Shown: positions 26,435 through 34,939 of the stretch, in pieces | Layout: the number at the start of each line of letters is the position of its first letter | Position numbering within the stretch: position 1 is the stretch's first letter | Made by a program: the position numbers and the translations under genes | The notes under the pieces: model-generated | Databases searched by the model: none | What the model was told of the DNA's origin: nothing | What the model saw: only the letters and a program-made list of their open reading frames with translations | Source of the DNA: Vibrio variabilis | Lineage (GTDB): Bacteria; Pseudomonadota; Gammaproteobacteria; Enterobacterales; Vibrionaceae | Direction of reading: 5' to 3' | Length of the DNA: 54,987 nucleotides | Assembly: GCF_003263785.1 (NCBI RefSeq) | Contig: NZ_JYJK01000072.1 | Span: 1 to 54,987, forward strand

Positions 26435-28585
26435 ATGAGCTATCAACCTCTTTTGATGAACTTTGAAGAAGCCGCTGAGCTTCGTAAAGCTTTGGGCACG
26501 GATAGCCTTATGGGGAAAGCACTGGCGCGCGATATTAAGCAGACAGATGCGTATATGACAGAAGTGGGTATCGAGGTTCCTGGTCACGGTGAAGGTGGTG
26601 GTTACGAACACAACCGTCATAAGCAGAACTACATTCATATTGATTTAGCTGGTCGCTTGTTTTTGATCACTGAAGAGCAAAAGTACCGCGACTACATTGT
26701 TGACATGCTAACCGCTTACGCGACGGTATATCCAACGCTAGAAAGCAACACAAGTAAGGATACTAACCCTCCGGGTAAGATCTTCCACCAGACTCTGAAC
26801 GAAAACATGTGGATGCTTTATGCATCATGCGCTTATTCCTGTATTTATCACACGCTAAGTGAAGAGCAAAAAGCACTCATCGAAAACGATCTCTTCAAGC
26901 AAATGATTGATCTTTTCGTTGTCACCTACGGTCACGACTTTGACATTGTTCATAACCATGGCCTTTGGGCGGTAGCCGCTGTTGGTATCTGTGGTTACGC
27001 GATCAACGACCAAGAGTCTGTTGATAAAGCACTGTACGGTTTGAAACTCGACAAAGTGAGTGGCGGATTCCTTGCTCAGTTAGATCAGCTATTCTCGCCA
27101 GATGGTTACTACATGGAAGGGCCGTACTACCACCGTTTCTCACTGCGACCTATCTATCTTTTTGCTGAAGCCATTGAACGTCGCCAACCTGAGTTAGCTA
27201 TCTACCAATTCAACGACTCCGTTATCAAGACCACCTCTTACGCTGTATTCAAAACTGCGTTCCCTGATGGCTCCCTACCTGCTTGTAACGACTCATCGAA
27301 GACCATCTCGATCAACGATGAGGGGGTGGTTATGGCAACGAGTGTTTGCTTCCATCGCTATGAAAAAGCAGAGACCTTGCTTGCTATGGCAAACCACCAG
27401 CAAAACGTTTGGGTACACTCGTCTGGCCTTACACTATCGAATGCTGTGGAAGCAGCAGACGAAATCAAGCCATTTAACTGGGGTAGCTTATACCTAACAG
27501 ATGGTCCTCAAGGTGAAAAAGGTGGTTTAGGCATTCTTCGTCACCGTGATAGCCAAGACGACGATACCATGGCACTGATTTGGTTTGGTCAGCACGGCTC
27601 CGATCACCAGTATCACTCAGCGCTTGACCATGGTCACTACGACGGTCTTCACTTGAGCGTCTTTAACCGAGGCCACGAGGTATTGCACGACTACGGCTAT
27701 GGCCGTTGGGTGAACGTAGAGCCAAAGTTCGGCGGACGCTACATCCCAGAAAACAAGTCTTACTGTAAGCAAACTGTCGCTCACAACACGGTCACTGTCG
27801 ATCAGAAGACGCAGAACAACTTCAACACAGCACTTGCAGAGTCTAAGTTTGGTGAGAAGCATTTCTTTGATATCACAAGCGACAAGCTTCAAGGTATGAG
27901 TGGCCGCATTTCTGGTTACTACGACGGCGTAGATATGCAGCGCAGTATCCTGCTTGCTGAATTGCCAGAATTTGAAAAACCACTGGTTATCGATGTGTAC
28001 CGAATTCAGTCTGAGACAGAGCATCAGTACGATCTTCCTGTTCATTACTCTGGCCAAATCATTCGTACTGATTTCGACTATCAAACAGAAGCAACCTTGA
28101 AGCCTCTTGGTGAGTCTGACGGTTACCAGCATCTTTGGAACATCGGCTCTGGTCGCGTTGAAGGCAGCTCGCTAGTTAGCTGGTTAGTTAATAACAGCTA
28201 CTATTCACTCGTGACAAGTGCCAATAAAGACAGTGAAGTTATCTTTGCTCGTATAGGCGCTAATGACCCTGATTTCAATCTACGCAGTGAACCTGCCATG
28301 ATCATGCGCCAAACCGGCAAAGATCACGTGTTCGCGTCGGTTCTAGAGACTCACGGTTACTTCAATGAAGAATTTGAACAATCAGTGAATGCTCGTGGCC
28401 TAGTAGAGTCAGTGAACGTTGTCGGTAACAATGACGTTGCTACCGTTGTTCAAATCAACATGACGACAGGCAAAACGTATTGCTTTGCTATCAGCAACCT
28501 GTCGGAAGATGAGCAGCAAGGTCAGCACAGCGTTGAATTTGCAGGTCAAACGTTCTCATGGGAAGGCTCATTCGGCTTAGTTTAA
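26435..28585 (+). CDS. Oligoalginate lyase, polysaccharide lyase family 17
   Basis: 716 residues and no signal peptide, so a cytoplasmic exolyase. The N-terminal alginate_lyase-type barrel has a conserved HNHGLW (about residue 172) and YMEGPYYHRFS (catalytic Tyr region, about 231). The C-terminal heparinase II/III-like domain has HSALDHGHYDGLHLSVFNRG and GRYIPENKSYCKQTVAHNTV, which hold zinc-type His/Asp ligands in the family. It converts alginate di- to oligosaccharides to monomers, complementing PL15. The ATG at 26435 has AGGAG 8 bases upstream; an earlier in-frame start would include that site. A strong terminator follows the gene. Confidence 0.93.
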   Translation: MSYQPLLMNFEEAAELRKALGTDSLMGKALARDIKQTDAYMTEVGIEVPGHGEGGGYEHNRHKQNYIHIDLAGRLFLITEEQKYRDYIVDMLTAYATVYPTLESNTSKDTNPPGKIFHQTLNENMWMLYASCAYSCIYHTLSEEQKALIENDLFKQMIDLFVVTYGHDFDIVHNHGLWAVAAVGICGYAINDQESVDKALYGLKLDKVSGGFLAQLDQLFSPDGYYMEGPYYHRFSLRPIYLFAEAIERRQPELAIYQFNDSVIKTTSYAVFKTAFPDGSLPACNDSSKTISINDEGVVMATSVCFHRYEKAETLLAMANHQQNVWVHSSGLTLSNAVEAADEIKPFNWGSLYLTDGPQGEKGGLGILRHRDSQDDDTMALIWFGQHGSDHQYHSALDHGHYDGLHLSVFNRGHEVLHDYGYGRWVNVEPKFGGRYIPENKSYCKQTVAHNTVTVDQKTQNNFNTALAESKFGEKHFFDITSDKLQGMSGRISGYYDGVDMQRSILLAELPEFEKPLVIDVYRIQSETEHQYDLPVHYSGQIIRTDFDYQTEATLKPLGESDGYQHLWNIGSGRVEGSSLVSWLVNNSYYSLVTSANKDSEVIFARIGANDPDFNLRSEPAMIMRQTGKDHVFASVLETHGYFNEEFEQSVNARGLVESVNVVGNNDVATVVQINMTTGKTYCFAISNLSEDEQQGQHSVEFAGQTFSWEGSFGLV

Positions 28586-28648
28586 TAGTATGCATTTGTT
28601 GGATGCCGATATAACATCGGCTTCCAGTTTACTGCTGTAAATAACGCA

Positions 28649-28679
28649 ATGGGCCTCAACTAAGTTGAGGCCCATTTTT
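28649..28679. terminator. Bidirectional terminator between PL17 and GntR genes
   Basis: A long perfect inverted repeat, AATGGGCCTCAACT / AGTTGAGGCCCATT, is flanked by T-rich sequence on the plus strand, between convergent genes. Confidence 0.85.
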
Positions 28680-28739
28680 ATATTCAAGTTTTCAGGCTAA
28701 CGCTTGAAGCTAAGTTACATCAGTCTCGAATGACAATGG

Positions 28740-29456
28740 TTAGCCATTAACAACGCTCGATAACCTCTGATTCTCGTCATTCAGCAAGCACGCAGATGCG
28801 TTTCGAGCATCGTCTGCCCTGCCCGACATAATCGCTTCGTATATTGCTCTGTGTTCATCCAAGCAGAAACGTCCACCTTCTGCGGATTCATCCAGAAACT
28901 GCTTAAAGATGGTTTCAAGTATGTTGCCAAAAGGCACGTAAAACTGATTGCCCGTGGAGAAGAAGATAGTTTGATGGAACAGATGATCATTGACCGTCCA
29001 CTCTTGGTGGTCGTTGGCCTCAGCAGCAAGCGTCATCTTTTGAAAGATTAGAGAGATAGATTTACGCTGTTCCGCAGTCGCATTTTTCGCGCACAAAGCG
29101 CAGGCTTCTGGCTCTATGGCTTTTCGCAGCCCAAGAAACTGAGATAGAAACAGTTTTGTGTCTTCAATATCTTGAATCCAGTAAAGTAACTGGGGATCAA
29201 GGAAGTGCCATTCTGTCCTCGGCAGAACCGCAGTACCTACCTTTGGACGTGAAGCAATTAGCCCCTTTGCGGAGAGTAGCTTGGTCGACTCCCTCAACGC
29301 AGTGCGACTCACACCGAATGATTCACACAGTGACACCTCATTCGGCAGCTTCTCACCCTCACTTAGTTTTCCAGACAATATTTGTCGAGCAATCTGCCTG
29401 GCAACGTGAACATGAATCTTACGACTTGCATCTTCTACAAGTGAAAAAGTAGCCAT
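28740..29456 (-). CDS. GntR family (FCD/FadR subfamily) regulator, probable alginate repressor
   Basis: 238 residues. The N-terminal winged helix-turn-helix (IARQILSGKLSEGEKLPNEV, then FGVSRTALRESTKLLSAKGL) precedes an FCD effector domain with its metal/ligand residues in the pattern D..FH (NDHLFHQTI) and a terminal H (LDEHRAIYEAI). Regulators of this type control uronate pathways, typically releasing DNA on binding a pathway keto-sugar. It lies in the middle of the alginate locus, and two overlapping variants of the shared palindrome precede it, which suggests autoregulation. Target and ligand assignments are inferred. Confidence 0.88.
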   Translation of the reverse strand: MATFSLVEDASRKIHVHVARQIARQILSGKLSEGEKLPNEVSLCESFGVSRTALRESTKLLSAKGLIASRPKVGTAVLPRTEWHFLDPQLLYWIQDIEDTKLFLSQFLGLRKAIEPEACALCAKNATAEQRKSISLIFQKMTLAAEANDHQEWTVNDHLFHQTIFFSTGNQFYVPFGNILETIFKQFLDESAEGGRFCLDEHRAIYEAIMSGRADDARNASACLLNDENQRLSSVVNG

Positions 29457-29495
29457 ATACTGCTCCAGATAAAAATTAAGATTTAGAAACTTTTC

Positions 29496-29517
29496 ATATA
29501 ATACAATAGTACTATAA
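29496..29517. promoter_or_regulatory. Tandem variant operators upstream of the GntR gene
   Basis: ATATAATACAA (29496-29506) and TAGTACTATAA (29507-29517) each match 9 of 11 positions of TTGTAnTACAA and abut exactly. The segment ATACAATAGTAC (29501-29512) is identical, in reverse complement, to 34633-34644 upstream of the DEH reductase gene. Confidence 0.5.
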
Positions 29518-29657
29518 CTATTGCTTTAAGACTTGATAAACTCTTAGCAGTTTCGACCATCTCATATGTATTGAGCTGTATCATTCAAACCGAGGCGCTT
29601 GAATATCAATGATACCAAACCAAGAGTTGAAGTATTGAAATAACGGCAAAATGAATA

Positions 29658-29681
29658 AAGGCTCTCACTACTGAGAGCCTT
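29658..29681 (-). terminator. Terminator of the KdgM-like porin gene
   Basis: The 10-bp stem AAGGCTCTCA / TGAGAGCCTT has a 4-nt loop and is followed on the minus strand by TTATT. It is 25 nt after the porin stop. Confidence 0.8.
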
Positions 29682-29705
29682 CAAGTTATCCAGCGAGTGA
29701 ATCGC

Positions 29706-30437
29706 TTAGAAGCTGTAAGTTAGGCCGATACGGCTACGTAGTTCACGCTTGTCGCTAGTAGAGCTCACGTTCACGTCACCAAACTCAACAGATGGCGTCC
29801 ACTGACCAATTTTCTTTGCGACTGTAGCATTTAGCTCGTAGTTGGTGTCTTTTTTGTTATATAGCTCATAACCTTCTGCTTTGTAGTAGTTACCTTCAAA
29901 GCCAAAGCGCCAGTCGTCTAGAGCGTAGTTGATGTTTGCTGTGATACGGTGACGACGCTGGTCTTTGCTCGGGATTACAACAGGCTCAAATAGACCATCA
30001 TTATTATCATCGACGTAAGACGTAGACTCGTTAGTGTGTCTAATGTCGTAACGGTAACGAGCGCTCAAGCTTAGGCCATCAATACTGTCAACTTGGTAAG
30101 TCGCACGAAGTTGAGGCTTGTATGTCATACCGGCGCTACGCGCTTCGATTGGCATACCGTAGGTCAGAGTCCAGTTGTCATTCAAAACATGACGGTAGTT
30201 TAAACCAAGTTCCCAACCGTTAATTTGTAGGTCTTCCATAAACTTGCCGTTTTGTCCCTTGAACTTCGCTTCAATATCAACAAGGAAGTTGCCGATGTTA
30301 TCCGCAAGCTTTACACGAGAAGAGTGCTGCTTAGTCTCGTTCTTATACTCATGACGTACGTTAAAAGAGGCTGCAGAAACGGCGGTAGTCGCAAGTAGAG
30401 TGGTCACTGCGATAGTGACTTTAGACAGGTTGTTCAT
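29706..30437 (-). CDS. kdgM: KdgM-family outer-membrane porin for acidic oligosaccharides
   Basis: About 243 residues: a signal peptide ending TAVSAA, then a 12-strand-type barrel with alternating hydrophobic strands, an N-terminal FNVRHEYK motif and the terminal Phe (GLTYSF) of outer-membrane proteins. KdgM/NanC porins admit negatively charged oligosaccharides; in this locus alginate oligomers are the expected cargo. An operator variant lies 33 bp and a good CRP site 75 bp upstream of the start. The ATG at 30437 is preferred to one two codons earlier because AGGG lies 8 bases upstream. Confidence 0.88.
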   Translation of the reverse strand: MNNLSKVTIAVTTLLATTAVSAASFNVRHEYKNETKQHSSRVKLADNIGNFLVDIEAKFKGQNGKFMEDLQINGWELGLNYRHVLNDNWTLTYGMPIEARSAGMTYKPQLRATYQVDSIDGLSLSARYRYDIRHTNESTSYVDDNNDGLFEPVVIPSKDQRRHRITANINYALDDWRFGFEGNYYKAEGYELYNKKDTNYELNATVAKKIGQWTPSVEFGDVNVSSTSDKRELRSRIGLTYSF

Positions 30438-30464
30438 AATCAAACCCTAATAGTGCTTGTGTTA

Positions 30465-30475
30465 ATGTATTACAA
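30465..30475. promoter_or_regulatory. Alginate-regulon operator upstream of porin
   Basis: ATGTATTACAA matches 10 of 11 positions, and on the minus strand overlaps TATAAT, a likely -10 of the porin gene. Confidence 0.55.
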
Positions 30476-30504
30476 TTATACTAAGCGGTTTTAGAGCTAA
30501 TATC

Positions 30505-30520
30505 TGTGATCCACATCACT
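30505..30520. promoter_or_regulatory. CRP site upstream of porin
   Basis: TGTGATCCACATCACT fits TGTGA-N6-TCACA at 9 of 10 core positions, the best CRP match in the window. It lies about 42 bp from the operator centre. Confidence 0.7.
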
Positions 30521-30940
30521 AGCCACATGCGAATCATCCAAGTTTCCAAATTCAAACGGCAGCAATAATCAATTTAAATAATTGATAAATAAAATAAATA
30601 AGTTGGTTCAACTTTATTTACTTCAATGGGACTGCTGATTTCAATTCTGTGATGCAATACATACTACGCTTGCTAACTTACATTTATTTGTAATATTTTA
30701 TATCCAACAATGCATTGTTTTTATTAACAACAGCGACACATCTTCCAAAAAAAGACAACATGCGATCACTTTTTTACTCAATCAGGAACCAAACCTCACA
30801 GCTAGTAAAAACGCAGCTAGCCCAGATATGGCAAGCTTCAGACCAGTTTCTTCCGCACGCTCACCCCACGTGTGCACTTCTACACCTAGCTCACGCTGGT
30901 TGGTTCGACGCCTAAATACGTCCCTCGCCACGATCTTGAT
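30521..30940. other. Gene-free stretch between porin and PL6
   Basis: About 420 bases. Short open frames exist on both strands (for example a minus-strand stretch ending in a hydrophobic GLKLAISGLAAFLLAVRFGS) but have no ATG, no ribosome site and no recognised similarity. A possible CRP half-site (TGTGATGCAATACATA, 30648-30663) and a degenerate operator (TTGTAATATTT, 30688-30698) occur here. It could hold an eroded gene or a small RNA. Confidence 0.4.
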
Positions 30941-30943
30941 ATA

Positions 30944-30954
30944 TGATACTACAA
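30944..30954. promoter_or_regulatory. Variant alginate-regulon operator upstream of PL6
   Basis: TGATACTACAA matches 9 of 11 positions and is centred 112 bp upstream of the PL6 ATG. Confidence 0.45.
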
Positions 30955-31060
30955 ATAATATAGTCAAACGATAGTATAAGCCTAGCTCGCTGAAAGGCTC
31001 CTCTATTGAACTGTGCCTCTCATTTGCTGGATAACTTCGAGAAACAAACCTGAGACTAAT

Positions 31061-32677
31061 ATGAAGAAAACACTTATTGCTGCCCTAATCGCTACTTCAA
31101 TAACAATGGTCGGTTGCACGGCTTCTGATTCCAACTCATCAGTAGACGCTGAGAGTTCAATCACCGCTAATATTGATCTAAATGAACTCTCAAGAGAGAT
31201 GCTACTAGCTACTGACCGCTACACGATTGCCGATGGTGCATCATTGGTAGAGCAATCGTCTCAACAAGTTGACGAACTTAAACAGCAACTTGAGAATGCC
31301 GAAGACGGAGCAACCATTACCCTACCCTCTGGTAAGTTCCCGAATCTTGGTGTCGTCACCATTACAGCCAACAAGGTTACAATCAAATCTGAAACGGCGG
31401 GAGAAGCATGGCTTACCGGTCTTGTTCAACTCGTCCTAGAAGGTGACGGTATTACGGTTGATGGCCTCGTATTTACTGAAGGCGGACCTGCGGAGCGATT
31501 TGGTGGCATTCGCATGATGGGTAACAACAACATCCTAGTGAACTCTACCTTCTATTACTTCAATCACGACTACGCCTATGAGCCAGATGAGCGCCGTTCT
31601 GAGTATCCAAAGTACTTGTGGGTATCACTATGGGGTAAAGACGGCAAGGTGATTAACAACCGTTTCGAAGGTAAACAAAAACGTGGCACATTGATTGGTG
31701 TCCAAAAGGATGATCAACCTGACAATCACTTAATTGCGGATAACATCTTCCTAGATCAGCAAAAAAACGTGTTCAACGAACTCGATATCAAAGAAGCTAT
31801 TCGATACAACGGAAACAGCTGGGAAGCCATTCGTATTGGTGACTCAAAAGCGTCGCAGTGGCCTTCTAAATCGAAATTCGTCAACAACCTGATGATCAAT
31901 ATGGATGGTGAGCGTGAGCTTATCTCAATCAAATCAGGAGAAAACCTGATTGCAGGTAACACCATCTTTGAAAGCGCGTCGCTTATCTCGCTACGTCACG
32001 GCAAAGCAAACACGGTTGATAGCAACATCATTCTTGGCAATGAAAAAAGACTAACCGGTGGTATGCGTATCTATGACGAAAATCATGTCATTAGTAATAA
32101 CTACATCTCTGGTACCCGTGGCCGTGATGGTCTTATTGAAGGGAATGCGGACCTGCGGGGCGGCATTGTTATCAATACCGGTATTATCGATGTAGAAAAC
32201 AACGAAGTACTTGATCAAAGCGTAAAAGGTAAAGAACTGAATAAACAGTGGACGCCGAAAAACATTACCATCAACAACAATACGCTGGTGGATACTGAAT
32301 GGGGCATTGTCTACGGAAACCAAACCCATCGCGTCAGTCTGTTTAACAACGATGTGGTTGAAACCGTCTTTACGGGTGTTGACGTTAGCTTCGAAAACAA
32401 TGTGGTCGATAATACCAAAAACCCAGATTTCGTAAGCGTTCGTGCAGTCGCAGATCATCCGCTAGTCGATGCAAGCTATAAAAATGAAGTTTATGTAGGC
32501 ACCGTCACTGAAGCCTCGCAAATTGACAACTTCAGCACTGACCTGCCGAAATCTGTTTCAGAAAATGGCCTTATGTCATATGAAAACGCAGGTGCAGACA
32601 TAAGCAAACTTTCTGTTATTACGGCAGAAACCGCTGGCCCTGATTATCAGTTGATCAACGCTGCCAAAGTAAAATAA
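31061..32677 (+). CDS. Alginate lyase, polysaccharide lyase family 6, lipoprotein
   Basis: 538 residues. A lipoprotein signal (MKKTLIAALIATSITMVGC; modified Cys19) anchors it in the envelope. The rest is a right-handed parallel beta-helix with repeated N-rich turns (NNNILVNS, VINNRFEGK, NITINNNTL). The PL6 catalytic Lys and Arg are seen in SIKSGENLIAGNTI (about 290) and SLRHGKANTV (about 311). It cleaves alginate outside the cytoplasm by Ca-assisted beta-elimination, feeding oligomers to the porin and symporter. The ATG at 31061 is chosen because it starts the lipoprotein signal. Intact. Confidence 0.92.
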   Translation: MKKTLIAALIATSITMVGCTASDSNSSVDAESSITANIDLNELSREMLLATDRYTIADGASLVEQSSQQVDELKQQLENAEDGATITLPSGKFPNLGVVTITANKVTIKSETAGEAWLTGLVQLVLEGDGITVDGLVFTEGGPAERFGGIRMMGNNNILVNSTFYYFNHDYAYEPDERRSEYPKYLWVSLWGKDGKVINNRFEGKQKRGTLIGVQKDDQPDNHLIADNIFLDQQKNVFNELDIKEAIRYNGNSWEAIRIGDSKASQWPSKSKFVNNLMINMDGERELISIKSGENLIAGNTIFESASLISLRHGKANTVDSNIILGNEKRLTGGMRIYDENHVISNNYISGTRGRDGLIEGNADLRGGIVINTGIIDVENNEVLDQSVKGKELNKQWTPKNITINNNTLVDTEWGIVYGNQTHRVSLFNNDVVETVFTGVDVSFENNVVDNTKNPDFVSVRAVADHPLVDASYKNEVYVGTVTEASQIDNFSTDLPKSVSENGLMSYENAGADISKLSVITAETAGPDYQLINAAKVK

Positions 32678-32697
32678 CAATCAGTTCCTAAATTAAC

Positions 32698-32731
32698 AAA
32701 GCCCGGTGGATACTGTTCACCGGGCTTTTTA
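32698..32731 (+). terminator. Terminator of the PL6 gene
   Basis: The 11-bp stem AAAGCCCGGTG / CACCGGGCTTT has a 9-nt loop followed by TTA, 20 nt past the stop. Confidence 0.88.
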
Positions 32732-32803
32732 TTCGTCACGAGTACAGCAATGTTCAACTAGGCTTAAGCTTTAAATGTGTCGACTAAATGACGGGGGTTA
32801 CTC

Positions 32804-33549
32804 ATGAGCCAAAAACTAGACAATGCAACCAACTTGTACATGGAAGGAATTCGTGATGGGCATGCTCGGCAAGCCGTGACCAAATATACGGGTGCACGCT
32901 ATACCCAACATAGTACTGGCGTTAGAAACGGCATAGAGGCTTTGTCGAGTTTTTTGAGCCATTTATTGAACGGTGCCACGACCGTGACATACGCATCGTA
33001 CGTTCGCTTGTCGATGGTCAATATGTGTTTGTGCAAGCGTATCAAAACATCAACAACGGCGAAGCATACTGGGTCACCACCGATTTATTTGATACCGACA
33101 ATAATGACAAGATCATAGAGCATTGGGATGTCATCTCTGCCTATAAAGAAAATCCAGATACCCAACGAGATCAAATAAGCGGCTCAACTGAACCCATTGA
33201 TATTGATAAGACCGAAGACAACAAAGAGTTAGTTAGGAACTTTTTGTGTGATGTGATGGTGTTAGGGCGAAAAGAGAGCGCTAGCCGCTACGTAAGTTTC
33301 GATAACCTCGCTATGCACGCTGCTTTGGATGTTGATCCTGCCGAGAACTATGTTGGGAGCTATGATCAGGTATTTAAAATTGTCGGCCAAGGTAACATGG
33401 TTGTCGCTTACAGCCGTTTGTTTTATGAAAACACAGAAATAGCTCGCTTTGATATATTTCGCATAGATAACAAGCAAATTGTCGAATGGTGGATTAATCA
33501 AGAACCCGTTCCTCCCAAAAGCGAATGGGTTAACGGTGGGAAGTTTTAA
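32804..33549 (+). pseudogene. Two-domain NTF2/SnoaL-like protein, frameshifted
   Basis: Corrected length 248 residues. The first domain (GIRDGHARQAVTKYTGARYT ... FVQAYQNINNGEAYWVTTDL) is a SnoaL-like NTF2 fold often labelled aldol-condensation-like. The second (NKELVRNFLCDVMVLGRKES ... FDIFRIDNKQIVEWW) repeats the fold. After RNGIE the frame breaks: adding one G near 32938 restores GFVEFFEPFIERCHDRDIRI and links both halves (746 nt = 3n-1). No signal peptide. It sits between the PL6 lyase and the DEH reductase, but its function is unknown; a role in handling reactive uronate intermediates is speculation. It has its own terminator. Confidence 0.75.
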
Positions 33550-33649
33550 AGCCCAATCGCTTCTCTAATAGCTAAAGCTCTGGATACAATTCACTTAACA
33601 GAAACTAGGCACACTGCCCTTTCAAAAACTTAAGTTGTGTTGCAAACAA

Positions 33650-33687
33650 AACAAAACCCCCACTGATAACATCAGCGGGGTTTTGTT
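33650..33687. terminator. Bidirectional terminator between SnoaL-like and reductase genes
   Basis: A compound stem pairs ACAAAACCCC with GGGGTTTTGT, with an inner CTGAT-AAC-ATCAG stem separated by a small internal bulge. There are T/A runs on both sides, between convergent genes. Confidence 0.8.
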
Positions 33688-33733
33688 TATTCGTTTCTTA
33701 GTGCGATATCTCGCTCAAACTAAGCTTCAACGA

Positions 33734-34615
33734 TTACTTCTTCAGGTTGGTGAAGTAGTCGAAGATCACTGGAACGTCATTTTGACCTAGGCCAGCATCA
33801 ACTGCTGCTTGTAGGCTTGTGGAAGTACCTTGAGCGATTAGAGACTCTGTACCTAGCTCTTCACATAGAGCAAGGAAGTAACCAAGGTCTTTGTTTGCGT
33901 TAGCAACAGAGAAACCTAGTTTTTCTTCACCGTCTACTGCGTAGAACTTACAGAACTGCATGAATGGAGAGTTAGATGGACCAGCTGACATGATGTCAAA
34001 TAGTTGCTGACCGTCAACCCCTGCTAGCTTAGCGACAGCGAAAGCTTGAGACATAGTTGCAACTGTCGTCATACCCATGAAGTTGTTAACTAGTTTAGTC
34101 ACGTGACCTGAACCTAGTGCACCTAGGTGGAATACGTTTTCACCTTGCTCGTCAAGAACTGGCTTAACTTTGTTGAACGTTTCGATGTCGCCAGCAGCCA
34201 TGATGTTTAGAAGACCATCTTTCGCGTGAGCTGGAGTGCGGCCTAGCGGCGCATCGATCATGCCAGCGCCTTTTTCAGCAAGAGCAGCACCGATTTTCTT
34301 AGTTGAAGCTGGGATAGAAGTACCGAAGTCGATTAGCGTCTTACCTTCACTCATACCCACTAGGATACCTGTTTCGCCGTATACGACTTTTTCTACAACT
34401 TCAGACGTTGTTAGACATAGCATGACGATGTCGCTTTTCTCTGCCAAATCTTTACCAGACGTTGCTTCAGATGCATTACCACGAGCTAGAACAGCTGCAA
34501 CGGCATCTTTGTTCAGATCCATAACGTTAACTTCGTAACCACGGTTTTGAAGGTTCTCAACCATGTTGCCGCCCATAAGACCTAGACCGATAAAGCCGAT
34601 TACAGGTTTAGTCAT
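33734..34615 (-). CDS. Beta-hydroxyacid dehydrogenase family reductase, probable DEH reductase
   Basis: 293 residues. The N-terminal Rossmann motif GFIGLGLMG, the substrate region DAPLGRTPAHAKDG (in place of the usual SGG), and the catalytic Lys in GHVTKLVNNFM define the 3-hydroxyisobutyrate / tartronate-semialdehyde reductase family. In Vibrio alginate loci such an enzyme reduces DEH to 2-keto-3-deoxygluconate, and no other DEH reductase is present here, so that role is inferred. ATACAATAGTAC, shared with the GntR promoter, lies 18-29 bp upstream of its start. Intact. Confidence 0.83.
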   Translation of the reverse strand: MTKPVIGFIGLGLMGGNMVENLQNRGYEVNVMDLNKDAVAAVLARGNASEATSGKDLAEKSDIVMLCLTTSEVVEKVVYGETGILVGMSEGKTLIDFGTSIPASTKKIGAALAEKGAGMIDAPLGRTPAHAKDGLLNIMAAGDIETFNKVKPVLDEQGENVFHLGALGSGHVTKLVNNFMGMTTVATMSQAFAVAKLAGVDGQQLFDIMSAGPSNSPFMQFCKFYAVDGEEKLGFSVANANKDLGYFLALCEELGTESLIAQGTSTSLQAAVDAGLGQNDVPVIFDYFTNLKK

Positions 34616-34897
34616 GTTTAATTCCTCTTTACGTACTATTGTATGATTAATTGATGTAAAGGATATAGAGTTGTGTGGTTTAAATCAATCAAAAAACGAC
34701 TTAAGAAGGAGTTTAAATTAATAATGTGATTTGGGTTAGCGTAGCGAGTGAGCAAACATTAATCAAAAGTGTTGTGACTACTGGTTAGTAGGATAACTGA
34801 GAGGCATGTAACGCGAGGATAGAACTAAGCTAAACGGTGTCTTTACAGGGGATAAATAGAGCAAGAATTCTTTAACGCACATTCGTGGCGTCAAAAG
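34616..34897. other. Gene-free region upstream of the DEH reductase
   Basis: About 280 bases with the operator-like GTACTATTGTAT (34633-34644) and a weak CRP-like TGTGGTTTAAATCAAT (34674-34689). Beyond these I see nothing. Confidence 0.4.
34633..34644. promoter_or_regulatory. Operator-like site upstream of DEH reductase
   Basis: GTACTATTGTAT is the exact reverse complement of 29501-29512 in the GntR gene promoter and contains the TTGTA half of the alginate-regulon palindrome. The other half is poor. Confidence 0.45.
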
Positions 34898-34929
34898 AAA
34901 AAGTGTCGTGCATATGAACGACACTTTTT
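34898..34929 (-). terminator. Terminator of kbl-tdh
   Basis: A perfect 12-bp stem, AAAAAGTGTCGT / ACGACACTTTTT, has an 8-nt loop, 11 nt past the tdh stop on the minus strand. Confidence 0.9.
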
Positions 34930-34939
34930 CTGAGTCAAA

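Noticed and set aside
30760..30967. Short open frames on both strands between porin and PL6
   Set aside because: They lack ATG starts with ribosome sites and any recognisable similarity, and their reading frames overlap each other. Not called as genes.
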